Assembly: GCF_039909015.1 (NCBI RefSeq)
Contig: NZ_CP150919.1
Coordinates: 348,501-412,500 of the forward strand
Length of the DNA stretch: 64,000 bases
Source: Pseudomonas grandcourensis
GTDB lineage: Bacteria; Pseudomonadota; Gammaproteobacteria; Pseudomonadales; Pseudomonadaceae
Reading direction: 5' to 3'
Below the pieces are notes generated by a model. That model ran no database searches. It worked only from the letters and a program-made list of their open reading frames with translations, and was not told the origin of the DNA. Positions within the stretch are counted from its first letter, which is position 1; the number at the start of each line of letters is the position of its first letter. This document shows, piece by piece, positions 14,957 to 24,449 of this stretch. Position numbers and translations under genes: made by a program.

Positions 14957-17900
14957 TCAGACAAACAGGTCGGCAGTTTGCAAGTTGCTCACCCCCACCA
15001 ACTGAATTTCGAACTCGGCGGCGGTGTCGGCGTCGGTGCTGCCGTAAAGAATGCCACCGGCGAAGCGTACCTGCCCTGTGGCATTACTGCTGAATGCACT
15101 GGAGCCGATGAAGCTGAACGCATCGTTGGCCGCCGTCGCCAGGTTGGCGTCCAGGGTCGACAGGTCGATCTTGTCGCCTTCGCTGGTCTTGAAGTCGCCA
15201 ATGACATCGCGCAGGGCGGCGCCCAGGCCCATTTCATTCAAGGCATTGAAATCGAATGTGTCGGCCCCGGTACCGCCATAAAGCATGTCCAGGCCCGTGC
15301 CACCGATCAGCAGGTCGTTGCCGGCGCCACCGGTGAGTGTGTCATTGCCGGCACCACCGTTGAGGGTGTTGGCAAGGGCGTTGCCGGTCAGCTTGTCGTG
15401 ATAGTTGCTGCCCGTGAGGTTTTCGAAGTTCAACAGGGTGTCTGAACCGGAGCCACCGGTGGCTTGCGCGGTGGTCAGCCCCAGGTTGGCCGTCACCGCC
15501 GCCGTGGCAAAGGCATAGGACACGGTATCGATACCGGCGGCGCCATTGAGGATGTTGTTGCCGGCCGCTGCATCGATGACGTTATTGAGGCTGTTACCGG
15601 TGCCGTTGGCAGCGCCGGCCGACAGCAGGAGCAGGTTCTCGACATTGTCAGTCAGGGTGTAGGCGCTGATGTAGCTATAAACGGTATCGGTGCCACCGGT
15701 GCTGGCGACAGCATTGGTTTCACTGACGACATCGCCGGCATTGTCGACGAAGTAGAAGTCGGAACCATCGCCGCCGATCAGGCGGTCGGCACCGGCAGCG
15801 CCGTTGAGTTGGTCGTTGCCCAGGCCACCGCTGAGGGTGTTGGCGGCCGCGTTACCGGTCAGCTTGTCGTGATAGTTGCTGCCCGTGAGGTTTTCGAAGT
15901 TCAACAGGGTGTCTGAACCGGAACCGCCGGTGGCTTGCGCGGTGGTCAGCCCCAGGTTGGCCGTTACCGCCGCCGTGGCAAAGGCATAGGACACGGTATC
16001 GATACCGGCCCCGCCATTGAGGACGTTGTTGCCGGCCGCGGCATCGATGACGTTATTGAGGTTGTTACCGGTGCCGTTGGCAGCGCCGTTCGCCAGCAGG
16101 AGCAGGTTCTCGACATTGTCAGTCAGGGTGTAGGCACCGATGTAGCTATAAACAGTATCGGTGCCACCGGTGCTGGCGACAGCATTGGTTTCACTGACGA
16201 CATCGCCAGCATTGTCGACGAAGTAGAAGTCGGAACCATCGCCGCCGATCAGACGGTCGGCACCGGCAGCGCCGTTGAGCTGGTCGTTGCCCAGGCCGCC
16301 GCTGAGGGTGTTGGCAAGCGTGTTGCCGGTCAGCTTGTCGTGATAGTTGCTGCCCGTGAGGTTTTCGAAGTTCAACAGGGTGTCTGAACCGGAACCACCG
16401 GTGGCTTGCGCGGTGGTCAGCCCCAGGTTGGCCGTTACCGCCGCTGTGGCAAAGGAGTAGGACACGGTATCGATACCGGCGCCGCCATTGAGGACGTTGT
16501 TGCCGGCTGCTGCATCGATGACGTTATTGAGGTTGTTACCGGTGCCGTTGGCAGCGCCGGTCGCCAGCAGGCGCAGATTCTCGACATTGTCAGTCAGGGT
16601 GTAGGTGTCGAGGTAGCTATAAACGGTATCGGTGCCACCGGTGCTGGCGACAGCATTGGTTTCGCTGACGATATCGTCGACATTGTCGACATTGTCGACG
16701 TAGTAGAGGTCAGATCCATCGCCGCCAGTCATCCGGTCCACGCCACTGCCACCATCAAGGGTGTCGTTGCCGGCGCCGCCATTGAGGATGTCACTGTCTG
16801 CGCCGCCGATAAGGATATTGGCCAAGTCATTACCGGTTAGTGTATCGGAGTCATCAGTACCGATGACGCCCTCGATAGACACGAAAGTATCGTAGCCTTG
16901 GTACGTATATTGCGAACCGGTGTTGGACAGGTCGACTCTGACGCCGTAGTTGGAATAGGCATACGAAACAAAGTCGGTGCCCGCCGCGCCATTGAATATA
17001 TTGTTTGATGAGTTGCCGACAAGGGTGTTGTTCAGTGCGTTACCTGTGCCGTTGATACTGCTATTACCGGTCAGAATCAGGTTCTCTAGATTGTCACCGA
17101 GTGTATAGCTGATTCCTGCCTGAACGACGTCGGTACCCTGGTTGGCAAGTTCAACAAGCGTATCGAGCGCATCCACGATATAGGTGTCGTCTCCCAGGCC
17201 GCCCAAGAGCCTGTCGCTGCCCGCTGCGCCGTAGAGTACGTCATTTCCGGCAAAACCATTGATGACGTCATTGCCCGAAGAGCCATAGAGCGAGTCATTC
17301 CCGGCAGTACCTTGCATGTTGTCATTGCCGGACGTACCGCTGACGATGCTGAACTTGTAGTAACCGGCTACGCCTGTGTTACCTGGAGTGGTTTCCAGCC
17401 CGAGAATGGCGGACTCATTGCCCGATTGCGGCAGTTCATACCAGGAGGCGCCGTCGCCAGTCGAGTAACCGGCGCGGGCAACGGTTCCTCCCAGTCCACC
17501 GGTGCCGCCACTGGCACTACCGGTTGTCCAGTTGACGGTTTCATACCGGAAGATGACATCGAAGTTGCCGCCGCCCGTCCCGACCAGCTGGAGTTGAAAG
17601 GCATTTAGTTTATCTGTCTTGCTGTTGTAATAACCGACGTCATCCCAAGTAACGGTCAGCGCGCCATTGCCTGTAGTGTTGAAGTCGTAATAGACAAGGT
17701 TGCTGCCTGTCGATATGCCGCCCGGCGTTGCACTGACCGTTCCGCCCCGGGTATCTACGTCGGCAAAAAAGGGAGCGATCATCGGCCTGCTGGAGCTTTG
17801 CATGCCGTAGGGGGTATAGGTGGAAAGGCCGCTACCAAAAGTGATGTTTCCGTTGTTATTGACGGAAATATTGGTGTAGTTGGTACCGAAGAAGTTGAGT

Positions 17901-18019
17901 CCGGCAGCCCCGAAAACATTGCTGATATTAATGTTGGAGGTGTAGCTATCATCGTTTCGAGTCAGCTGGTTCTCCCCGAAACCCGCTGCACCACCAAGAC
18001 CGTTTATCAAGCTAGCCAT
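14957..18019 (-). CDS. Large RTX repeat protein with N-terminal nidogen-like domain
   Basis: A 1020-residue acidic protein, likely exported by a type I secretion system and folded by calcium outside the cell. It has no Sec signal. Residues 1 to about 225 (VFGAAGLNFFGTNYTNISVN, then RPMIAPFFADVDTRGG) resemble a nidogen-like (NIDO) adhesion domain. From about 230 on come glycine/aspartate nonapeptides of GGxGxDxUx type, then three copies of a 157-residue module (RLIGGDGSDFYFVDN ... NGAAGAD). The C-terminus ends FEIQLVGVSNLQTADLFV, as in T1SS substrates. AGGAG precedes the ATG. No transporter genes are nearby. The last half is almost identical to the next RTX protein. An adhesin or biofilm matrix protein is plausible. 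Confidence 0.85.
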   Translation of the reverse strand: MASLINGLGGAAGFGENQLTRNDDSYTSNINISNVFGAAGLNFFGTNYTNISVNNNGNITFGSGLSTYTPYGMQSSSRPMIAPFFADVDTRGGTVSATPGGISTGSNLVYYDFNTTGNGALTVTWDDVGYYNSKTDKLNAFQLQLVGTGGGNFDVIFRYETVNWTTGSASGGTGGLGGTVARAGYSTGDGASWYELPQSGNESAILGLETTPGNTGVAGYYKFSIVSGTSGNDNMQGTAGNDSLYGSSGNDVINGFAGNDVLYGAAGSDRLLGGLGDDTYIVDALDTLVELANQGTDVVQAGISYTLGDNLENLILTGNSSINGTGNALNNTLVGNSSNNIFNGAAGTDFVSYAYSNYGVRVDLSNTGSQYTYQGYDTFVSIEGVIGTDDSDTLTGNDLANILIGGADSDILNGGAGNDTLDGGSGVDRMTGGDGSDLYYVDNVDNVDDIVSETNAVASTGGTDTVYSYLDTYTLTDNVENLRLLATGAANGTGNNLNNVIDAAAGNNVLNGGAGIDTVSYSFATAAVTANLGLTTAQATGGSGSDTLLNFENLTGSNYHDKLTGNTLANTLSGGLGNDQLNGAAGADRLIGGDGSDFYFVDNAGDVVSETNAVASTGGTDTVYSYIGAYTLTDNVENLLLLANGAANGTGNNLNNVIDAAAGNNVLNGGAGIDTVSYAFATAAVTANLGLTTAQATGGSGSDTLLNFENLTGSNYHDKLTGNAAANTLSGGLGNDQLNGAAGADRLIGGDGSDFYFVDNAGDVVSETNAVASTGGTDTVYSYISAYTLTDNVENLLLLSAGAANGTGNSLNNVIDAAAGNNILNGAAGIDTVSYAFATAAVTANLGLTTAQATGGSGSDTLLNFENLTGSNYHDKLTGNALANTLNGGAGNDTLTGGAGNDLLIGGTGLDMLYGGTGADTFDFNALNEMGLGAALRDVIGDFKTSEGDKIDLSTLDANLATAANDAFSFIGSSAFSSNATGQVRFAGGILYGSTDADTAAEFEIQLVGVSNLQTADLFV
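14985..16870 (-). repeat. 471-bp tandem repeats within the RTX gene
   Basis: The module has three copies with near-identical DNA, landmarks recurring at 15464, 15935 and 16406, i.e. every 471 bases (157 codons). A fourth copy lies in the neighbouring gene at about 18615. The copies differ at scattered sites only. Confidence 0.85.
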
Positions 18020-18107
18020 ATCAACACTCCTGTCGTTTGTTTAAAACGTTCTTGTCAGTTTGTTTTCGGGACAACCATGAAACATCAGATATGCAACGTC
18101 TGGCCGA

Positions 18108-20270
18108 TCAGACAAACAGGTCGGCAGTTTGCAAGTTGCTCACCCCCACCAACTGAATTTCGAACTCAGCGGCGGTGTCGGCGTCGGTGCTGCCATAGAG
18201 AACGCCACCGGCGAAGCGTAATTGCCCTGTGGCATTGCTGCTGAATGCACTGGAGCCGATGAAGCTGAACGCATCGTTGGCCGCCGTCGCCAGGTTGGCG
18301 TCCAGGGTCGACAGGTCGATTTTGTCGCCTTCGCTGGTCTTGAAGTCGCCAATGACATCGCGCAGGGCGGCGCCCAGGCCCATTTCATTCAAGGCATTGA
18401 AATCGAATGTGTCGGCCCCGGTACCGCCATAAAGCATGTCCAGGCCCGTGCCACCGATCAGCAGGTCGTTGCCGGCGCCACCGGTGAGTGTGTCATTGCC
18501 GGCACCACCGTTGAGGGTGTTGGCAAGCGCGTTACCGGTCAGCTTGTCGTGATAGTTGCTGCCCGTGAGGTTTTCGAAGTTCAACAGGGTGTCTGAACCG
18601 GAACCACCGGTGGCTTGCGCGGTGGTCAGCCCCAGGTTGGCCGTCACCGCCGCCGTGGCAAAGGCATAGGACACGGTATCGATACCGGCGCCGCCATTGA
18701 GGATGTTGTTGCCGGCCGCTGCATTGATGACGTTATTGAGGCTGTTACCGGTGCCGTTGGCAGCGCCGTTCGCCAGCAGGAGCAGGTTCTCGACATTGTC
18801 AGTCAGGGTGTAGGCGCTGATGTAGCTATAAACGGTATCGATGCCACCGGTGCTGGCGACAGCATTGGTTTCACTGACGACATCGCCGGCATTGTCGACG
18901 AAGTAGAAGTCGGAACCATCGCCGCCGATCAGGCGGTCGGCACCGGCAGCGCCGTTGAGCGAGTCATTGCCGACGCCACCGTTCAGGTGATCATTGGCGC
19001 GGCCACCTGTCAGTGTGTCGTTACCCGCGCCGCCGTCAATGATCACGCTGCCGGCGCTGGTCCAGGTCAGGGTGTTGGCCAAGGCATCGCCTGTCAGGCT
19101 GGAAACCTTGTTGCTGTTCGCGTCAAAGCGCTGGGTATAGACGTCAACTTGCCCATTCACCCCATGGGACTCCCAGGCAATCACATAGCCGCCATCGGTC
19201 AATGCAGTAACCTGGCTGAACATTTGATTACCGGTAGTGGTGGTGTTGATGCGGGTTTCGGTACCAACCTTGACGCCGCTGGCATTGAAGAGTTGGGCGA
19301 AGATGCCATTTACATCACCGATGCCTTGGCCTGCCCAGGTCACCAGATAACCGCCATCCGTCATGGCGGTGACATTGGGCTCTTCCTGATTGCCAACGGT
19401 GGTGGTGTTCACCTGGGTTTCTGCACCCACTTTTACGCCTGTGGCATTGAAAAGCTGCGCGTAGACGTCGCCAGGGGCATCGGTTTCGTCATTGCCGTCG
19501 CCATCGTCGGGAGCTGATTGCCAGGTGACGACATAATTACCGCTATTCAGCACCTTGATCATGGGGTCAGTCTGATCGTCGGTAACCCTGGTATTGATGC
19601 GAATTTCTCCGCCCGATTTACTGCCGTCGGCCTTGAACCGTTGACCGAAGATGCCGGATGTATCGTCTGTCCCGTTACCTTCCCAAACCACCATCATGCC
19701 GCCATCGGCGAGGCCGGTGACGGTAGGGCCATCCTGGTCGTATTGAGTGGTGGTAGAGACGCGTGTTTCTGCACCTACCTTTGCCCCGCTGGCGTTATAG
19801 CGCTGCAGGTAACCGCCCCAGCCGCTGCCGTCCTGACCGTACGAAGCCCAGGACACTACAAAGCCGCCGTCTTTAAGCGCGGTGATCTCTGCGCTGTCCT
19901 GGACGCCGTTTCTGGTTGTGTTGACGAGTAACTCGCCTCCAACCTTGACGCCATTGGCGTTGTAGACCTGGGCGGCGATGTCCGACATATCGTCGAAGCT
20001 ATCCGATTGCCAGGTGACTACGTAGCCGCCGTTGGCCAATGCGGTAATGGTGGGGTCTTCCTGTGCGCTGTTCGTAACATTGTTGACGAGGGCCGGCCCG
20101 CCTACCTTCACGCCACTGGCGTTATAGCGCTGGGTGTAGATGTAATCGGTGGTGCTTGTTCCCTGATCGCTCCACGCCACGATGTAACCACCATCTTTCA
20201 GAGCCGTGAGGGAGGGCTCGGAATGATGGCCAGTCGTAGGGTTGACGCGGATTTCGCCCAGGGTTGGCAT
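18108..20270 (-). CDS. RTX repeat protein with N-terminal beta-propeller-like repeats
   Basis: A 720-residue protein whose first 400 residues carry about eight repeats of roughly 52 residues built around 'PTITALANGGYVVTWQS', with the theme 'YNASGVKVGGE..VNT'. This resembles the propeller-like repeats seen in calcium-binding secreted proteins. RTX nonapeptides follow, then one 157-residue module and a C-terminal 250 residues nearly identical to the downstream RTX protein, including the ending DLFV. It has no Sec signal, so type I export is likely. I chose ATG 20270, with AAGGA nine bases before it, over an in-frame extension of 19 residues. The gap to the next RTX gene is 88 bases, so they may be co-transcribed. 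Confidence 0.85.
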   Translation of the reverse strand: MPTLGEIRVNPTTGHHSEPSLTALKDGGYIVAWSDQGTSTTDYIYTQRYNASGVKVGGPALVNNVTNSAQEDPTITALANGGYVVTWQSDSFDDMSDIAAQVYNANGVKVGGELLVNTTRNGVQDSAEITALKDGGFVVSWASYGQDGSGWGGYLQRYNASGAKVGAETRVSTTTQYDQDGPTVTGLADGGMMVVWEGNGTDDTSGIFGQRFKADGSKSGGEIRINTRVTDDQTDPMIKVLNSGNYVVTWQSAPDDGDGNDETDAPGDVYAQLFNATGVKVGAETQVNTTTVGNQEEPNVTAMTDGGYLVTWAGQGIGDVNGIFAQLFNASGVKVGTETRINTTTTGNQMFSQVTALTDGGYVIAWESHGVNGQVDVYTQRFDANSNKVSSLTGDALANTLTWTSAGSVIIDGGAGNDTLTGGRANDHLNGGVGNDSLNGAAGADRLIGGDGSDFYFVDNAGDVVSETNAVASTGGIDTVYSYISAYTLTDNVENLLLLANGAANGTGNSLNNVINAAAGNNILNGGAGIDTVSYAFATAAVTANLGLTTAQATGGSGSDTLLNFENLTGSNYHDKLTGNALANTLNGGAGNDTLTGGAGNDLLIGGTGLDMLYGGTGADTFDFNALNEMGLGAALRDVIGDFKTSEGDKIDLSTLDANLATAANDAFSFIGSSAFSSNATGQLRFAGGVLYGSTDADTAAEFEIQLVGVSNLQTADLFV

Positions 20271-20592
20271 TGCAAATTCCTTTTTGCGCAAAGAGAACAC
20301 GGAAGTGACTTGCAGTTTACAGCGCAAAACGGTGGCGTCAAATTGCCATCATTCAGATGGTCAAATCAGTGCCGTGAGGCTGCTTGGCCCTGCCAGCTGT
20401 GTTTCGAACCAGACGGCTGAGTCGGCGTCGCTGGATGTGGATTGGGCGAGCTCTTGGCGATAGCTTCAAGAATTTCGAAAGCTATTTGTTTTTGAGAGGA
20501 GGGTGTGGGAGGGTCGGAAGGATGGGCTAAGGAAAGTGTTAAGGGCCTGGTCCGGAAATAGTCCAGCGGTCATTAAATCGCAGGCATAAAAA
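20271..20592. other. Upstream region of the RTX genes
   Basis: About 320 bases with no gene. An imperfect inverted repeat (ATAGCTTC / GAAAGCTAT) lies near 20459-20484. The RTX promoter should be here but no clear -35/-10 pair stood out. Confidence 0.45.
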
Positions 20593-20618
20593 AACCCTGA
20601 ATCTTGCGATTCAGGGTT
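20593..20618. terminator. Bidirectional terminator after tRNA-Phe
   Basis: Stem AACCCTGAATC/GATTCAGGGTT, A-run on the left and TTTT on the right, ten bases from the tRNA 3' end. Nearly identical to the hairpin at 14898. Confidence 0.8.
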
Positions 20619-20627
20619 TTCGGTATT

Positions 20628-20703
20628 TGGTGCCCAGAGACGGAATCGAACCGCCGACACGGGGATTTTCAATCCCCTGCTCTACCGACTGAGCTATCTG
20701 GGC
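20628..20703 (-). tRNA. tRNA-Phe (anticodon GAA)
   Basis: A full 76-base cloverleaf on the minus strand: GCCCAGATAGCTC start, anticodon arm GGGGATTGAAAATCCCC with anticodon GAA, T-arm GCGGTTCGATTCCGT and an encoded CCA. Its 3' end is partly duplicated at 14931-14951 beyond the RTX genes. Confidence 0.97.
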
Positions 20704-20713
20704 AACGGGGCGC

Positions 20714-20742
20714 ATTAAACTGGTTTTTCAGGGGGTCGTCAA
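20714..20742 (-). promoter_or_regulatory. Promoter of tRNA-Phe
   Basis: TTGACG and TTTAAT separated by 17 bases on the minus strand, with the -10 about ten bases before the tRNA and a GC-rich discriminator (GCGCCCC) typical of stringently controlled promoters. Confidence 0.75.
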
Positions 20743-20806
20743 GCAAGTTTTCAAAAAAATTTTAATTATTACCGTCGCTTACGTTCCGCCCCCCGATAAA
20801 TCGGGG

Positions 20807-21079
20807 TTATTCCGACGGCGGTACGTAGCCTTCGGCCTTGGCGTAATCCTCGCCGGAGAAGTACTTGTCCATCTCGCCCTGAAGATATTTGCGATCTTCG
20901 GCGTTCATCATGTTCAGGCGTTTTTCGTTGATCAGCAGGGTCTGGTGCTTCTGCCAGTCGGCCCAGGCCTTTTGCGAGACGTGGTCAAAAATGTCCTGGC
21001 CTTTGGCGCCCGGGAAGGGAGCGCGCTCCAGGCCTGGCAATTCTTCTTTGTACTTGCGGCACATGATGGTGCGGGTCAT
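20807..21079 (-). CDS. yggX: Probable Fe(2+)-trafficking protein YggX
   Basis: A 90-residue protein matching YggX over its whole length: [21 protein letters not shown] start, [29 protein letters not shown] and the conserved [12 protein letters not shown]. The family protects iron-sulfur clusters under oxidative stress and is linked to MutY, itself an Fe-S enzyme. The ATG overlaps the mutY stop by four bases, so the pair is translationally coupled, as in other gamma-proteobacteria. A small GC stem (CCCCGAT/ATCGGGG) follows the stop. Confidence 0.95.
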   Translation of the reverse strand: MTRTIMCRKYKEELPGLERAPFPGAKGQDIFDHVSQKAWADWQKHQTLLINEKRLNMMNAEDRKYLQGEMDKYFSGEDYAKAEGYVPPSE

Positions 21080-22143
21080 GACGACTCTCCTGCGTTCAAT
21101 ACGGCGGCCGCGCGTTCGAGCAAGGTTTTGACCGGGGCGGCAAGGCCCAGGCGCGGCGGGGTGGCGAGGTTATACCAGAGCCAGTCAGCCTCGGCCACGT
21201 GATGGCCGGACTCCTGGACCTGAACCAGCCAGGGTTCGATGGATAACTGAAAATGGCTGAAGGTGTGCACCAGGCTCGGCAATGCCTGTTGGGTGCCCAG
21301 TTCCAGCGAGTGCTGCGATGCCAGGTGCGTCAGGTCATCGAGGTCGTCGAGTTCCGGCAGGCTCCACAAACCGCCCCACAGGCCCGTGGACGGGCGACGG
21401 TAAAGCAGGATCGCGCCCTCGCCGTTGGCGAGCATCGGCATCAGCGTGCGTTTCTGCGGGATGGCTTTGCGCGGCTTGGGGATCGGGTAGCGGGTTTCCA
21501 GGCCGAGCATGTGTGCCTCACAGCCCTTTTCCAGCGGACACAGCAGGCAGCTCGGTTTGCTGCGGGTGCAGAGCGTGGCGCCCAGGTCCATCATCGCCTG
21601 GGTGTAGGCGTTGACACGGGTCTGCGGCGTAAAGCGCTCAGCGTTGGCCCAGAGCTGTTTGGCGACCTTCGGCTCACCAGGGTAGCCCTCTTGCGCGGTA
21701 AATCGCGCCAGCACCCGTTTGACGTTACCGTCGAGGATCGGCGCGCGCAGGCCCATGCTGATGCTGGCAATGGCGCCAGCGGTGGACAAGCCGATCCCCG
21801 GCAAGTCAGTGAGTTTTTCCACATCCCGGGGGAATTCGCCGCCGTACTGCTCGACGACGATCTTCGCGGTCTTCTGCAAATTGCGCGCGCGGGTGTAGTA
21901 ACCCAGGCCCGTCCACAGGTGCAGCACTTCGTCTTCCGGTGCCGCCGCCAGGGCTTCGACCGTCGGCAACGAGGCCATGAAGCGGTCGAAGTAGTTCAGC
22001 ACGGTGCTGACCTGGGTCTGCTGCAACATGATTTCCGAGACCCATACCCGATACGGGTTGATGTCCTGCTGCCAGGGCAAATCGTGCCGGCCGTGGCGGT
22101 CGAACCAGTCCAGCACCGCCGTTGAAAACTGCTCGGCTCTCAT
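21076..22143 (-). CDS. mutY: A/G-specific adenine glycosylase MutY
   Basis: Removes adenine mispaired with 8-oxoguanine. In 355 residues it has the catalytic Glu region ([10 protein letters not shown], residues 37-46), the helix-hairpin-helix [14 protein letters not shown] with the catalytic Asp in [10 protein letters not shown], and four cysteines spaced C-x6-C-x2-C-x5-C ([17 protein letters not shown]) for the 4Fe-4S cluster. A C-terminal NUDIX-like domain ([19 protein letters not shown]) recognises 8-oxoG. The ATG overlaps the stop of the asmA-like gene as ATGA. An in-frame extension upstream is read-through. Order asmA-mutY-yggX is usual in Pseudomonas. Confidence 0.96.
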   Translation of the reverse strand: MRAEQFSTAVLDWFDRHGRHDLPWQQDINPYRVWVSEIMLQQTQVSTVLNYFDRFMASLPTVEALAAAPEDEVLHLWTGLGYYTRARNLQKTAKIVVEQYGGEFPRDVEKLTDLPGIGLSTAGAIASISMGLRAPILDGNVKRVLARFTAQEGYPGEPKVAKQLWANAERFTPQTRVNAYTQAMMDLGATLCTRSKPSCLLCPLEKGCEAHMLGLETRYPIPKPRKAIPQKRTLMPMLANGEGAILLYRRPSTGLWGGLWSLPELDDLDDLTHLASQHSLELGTQQALPSLVHTFSHFQLSIEPWLVQVQESGHHVAEADWLWYNLATPPRLGLAAPVKTLLERAAAVLNAGESS

Positions 22144-24371
22144 CGCTTGAACAGCTCCTTGAGCGCGTCTTTCAGTTTCGGGTCGACCTTGTCGCCCCAT
22201 TTCGCGTCGATTTTTTCGCTGATCCTGTCGCCAGCCAGTTTGGCCGCGACCTGGCTCATGCGCTCGTTATCCAGGCGGCAAGCCTTGGCGCCCAGCTCCA
22301 GCGGGCCGCGGCAGCGCAGTGGCCACTCGATGCCGACAAACTTGTCGCCGACCTGGCAGGCCGGGTCCGGCATGGCACTGGTATCGCCTTCGACGATGAT
22401 GCCGACGCGGTAGTCCATGCCCAGCACTCGCAGATCGATGTCACCGTCACCGTTGACGGTCATGCCCGGGATGCGCACCTTCAGGTCCGGGTTGCTGGCC
22501 ACGCCATTTCGGAAGGTCAGGTTGCCCTTGAGCTCCTGGAAGGGTGTGTCCTTGCCCCGGGGTTCGCCGCTGAGGGTTTTGCGGTTGAGCGTGGCGATGC
22601 CTTTGCACAGCTGTTGCTCAAGGTTGGCGTTGAGCAGCACGCCATTGTTGATGACGAAACTGGCGTTGCCGTTGAGGGTTTCGATCAACGCTTTCTGGCT
22701 GTTGCCGCTGCCGGTCAGGCTGCTGTTGAGCGTAACCAGGCCTTTGACCGGCGGGTTCTTGCCCTGGCTTTCGAGGATTTTTTCTGCCGGTACCCGGCTG
22801 ATCTTCGTCTGCAGATTCAGCGCCGGCACTGGCTGGCGTACGTCGAGCGTGCCGGTGGTTTCGAAGTTGCCCTCGTACAGATCGCCGCGCAGGTTGGCCA
22901 GCGTCAGCAGGCCACCCTGGCCGGTGGCCTTGAGCGCGGCGTTATGGATCGGCAGTTTTTGCAGGGTCAACTGGCCGAAGGTCAGGTCGGCGTCCACATC
23001 GAGTTTGCTCAAGCGTTCCACGGGCAACAGGCGCTCGTTGCTCCACGCGTCCTTGGTCGGCGCGGGTGGCAACGGAGTGCTGCCGGCGCCGGCCATGGCA
23101 TCGGCTTCGGTGCTCGCGACTTCGGCCTGGCGCACTTGTGTCGCGCTATTGGCCTCGGCGGATTTCGGCGGCAAGTAACGGTCGACATTGAAGGTGTCGG
23201 CCTTGAGTGCTGCGCGCAGCGATTGCTTGGCGAAATCTTCGACGGCAATGCGGCCGCTGAAGGTGCTGTCGTCGACTTTCAGGTTGAGGTTGTCGAGTGC
23301 CAGGCTGGTGGGTGTTGCCGCCAGACGGCTGACCAGTTCGACCTTGCTCAGGCTGCCTTCGGCCATGGCCGGGAGTTTCTGGCCGATGCTATCGACGAAT
23401 TTCGCCAGGTCGAACTGGGCGATCGAGATGCCGCCGCTGACCTGTGGGGTCTTGTCGAGGTCGTTGACCTTCAGTTCACCCAGTGCCCGCAGTTGGTTGG
23501 CGGAGATCTTGATGCCGGTCCACTCGGCGACATTGGCGGCCTTGTCCAGCACCAGTTGGCCTTGGGCGGAGAAGGTCAGGGTCTTGCCTTGCAACGGATC
23601 GCCGGTCACTTCCCCGGAGAACCGCATGTCTTCGAGCTGATAGCGCTGCAATGCACGTGCGATACGTACTTCACCATTGAGCTCGGTACGCACTCGCAAT
23701 GCCGGCTGGTTGGCTGACAGGAAAGCCGTGAGCTTGAGCGGAATGTTGACGGAGTCGTGAACCGCACCGGTGCTCAACTGGATGCTTTCGGCGCTGAAGC
23801 TCTTGCCGGTTTTCTCGTCGCTGTATTCGACCCGTGCGTTGTTCACGGTCAGGCTGTCGATGTCCAGGCGGATCGGCTGAGGCGGTTTTTCGGGCGCGAC
23901 GCTGGTGGCGGGTGCAGGTTCACTCGCTGCGGGCGCAGAACTGGTCGTGGCGGTGTTGGCCGGTGCCGGCACCTTGCCGACGTCTTCCCAATTGCCGTGG
24001 CCGTCCTTGTCGCGGTTCAGGCGCAGGTTCAGGCCCTCGACGCGTACGTCACTCATCTGCACTTCACGGCGCAGCAGCGGCATTACGCGTACCGACAGGC
24101 CGAGCATCTGCAAGTCGGCAAACGGTTCGGTCGGCTTGATCAGGGTCGCCACACTGGCGTCGTGCAGCTCCAGGCCCAGCCACGGGAACAGGCTCCAGCC
24201 GATATCGCCATTGAGCGTCAGCTCGATGTGGGCTTTGTCACGGGCAATCTGGCGGATCTCGTCTTTGTAGTCGTTGGGATCGAAGAGGTGGGTCAGGGCA
24301 AAGCCCAGCGCCACAATGATCAGCAACAGCCCGAGAAGTACCAGACCCAGGATTTTGCCGAACGCTTTCAT
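22140..24371 (-). CDS. asmA: AsmA-family envelope protein
   Basis: A 743-residue protein with an N-terminal membrane anchor (residues 5-28, ILGLVLLGLLLIIVALGF) followed by the AsmA N-terminal domain (LFDPNDYKDEIRQIARDK) and a long beta-rich periplasmic region that ends in the conserved C-terminal AsmA block (NGVLLNANLEQQLCKGIATLN; LKGNLTFRNGVASNPDLKV). AsmA proteins are relatives of bridge-like phospholipid transporters of the envelope. A low-complexity Pro/Ala/Ser linker lies at about residues 130-165. The start at 24371 has AAGGA before it. First gene of the asmA-mutY-yggX operon. Confidence 0.92.
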   Translation of the reverse strand: MKAFGKILGLVLLGLLLIIVALGFALTHLFDPNDYKDEIRQIARDKAHIELTLNGDIGWSLFPWLGLELHDASVATLIKPTEPFADLQMLGLSVRVMPLLRREVQMSDVRVEGLNLRLNRDKDGHGNWEDVGKVPAPANTATTSSAPAASEPAPATSVAPEKPPQPIRLDIDSLTVNNARVEYSDEKTGKSFSAESIQLSTGAVHDSVNIPLKLTAFLSANQPALRVRTELNGEVRIARALQRYQLEDMRFSGEVTGDPLQGKTLTFSAQGQLVLDKAANVAEWTGIKISANQLRALGELKVNDLDKTPQVSGGISIAQFDLAKFVDSIGQKLPAMAEGSLSKVELVSRLAATPTSLALDNLNLKVDDSTFSGRIAVEDFAKQSLRAALKADTFNVDRYLPPKSAEANSATQVRQAEVASTEADAMAGAGSTPLPPAPTKDAWSNERLLPVERLSKLDVDADLTFGQLTLQKLPIHNAALKATGQGGLLTLANLRGDLYEGNFETTGTLDVRQPVPALNLQTKISRVPAEKILESQGKNPPVKGLVTLNSSLTGSGNSQKALIETLNGNASFVINNGVLLNANLEQQLCKGIATLNRKTLSGEPRGKDTPFQELKGNLTFRNGVASNPDLKVRIPGMTVNGDGDIDLRVLGMDYRVGIIVEGDTSAMPDPACQVGDKFVGIEWPLRCRGPLELGAKACRLDNERMSQVAAKLAGDRISEKIDAKWGDKVDPKLKDALKELFKR

Positions 24372-24449
24372 GGGCGAGTCCTTGTAATTAGTCGAATTCA
24401 AAATTTAGCCGGGGAGTATAGCGCCCCCGAACAGACGACCGGTCAGTGA

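Noticed and set aside
14957..18019. Possible CRISPR array from strongly repeating DNA
   Set aside because: Units are 471 bases and in frame; they encode RTX modules. No short repeats with unique spacers occur anywhere in the window.
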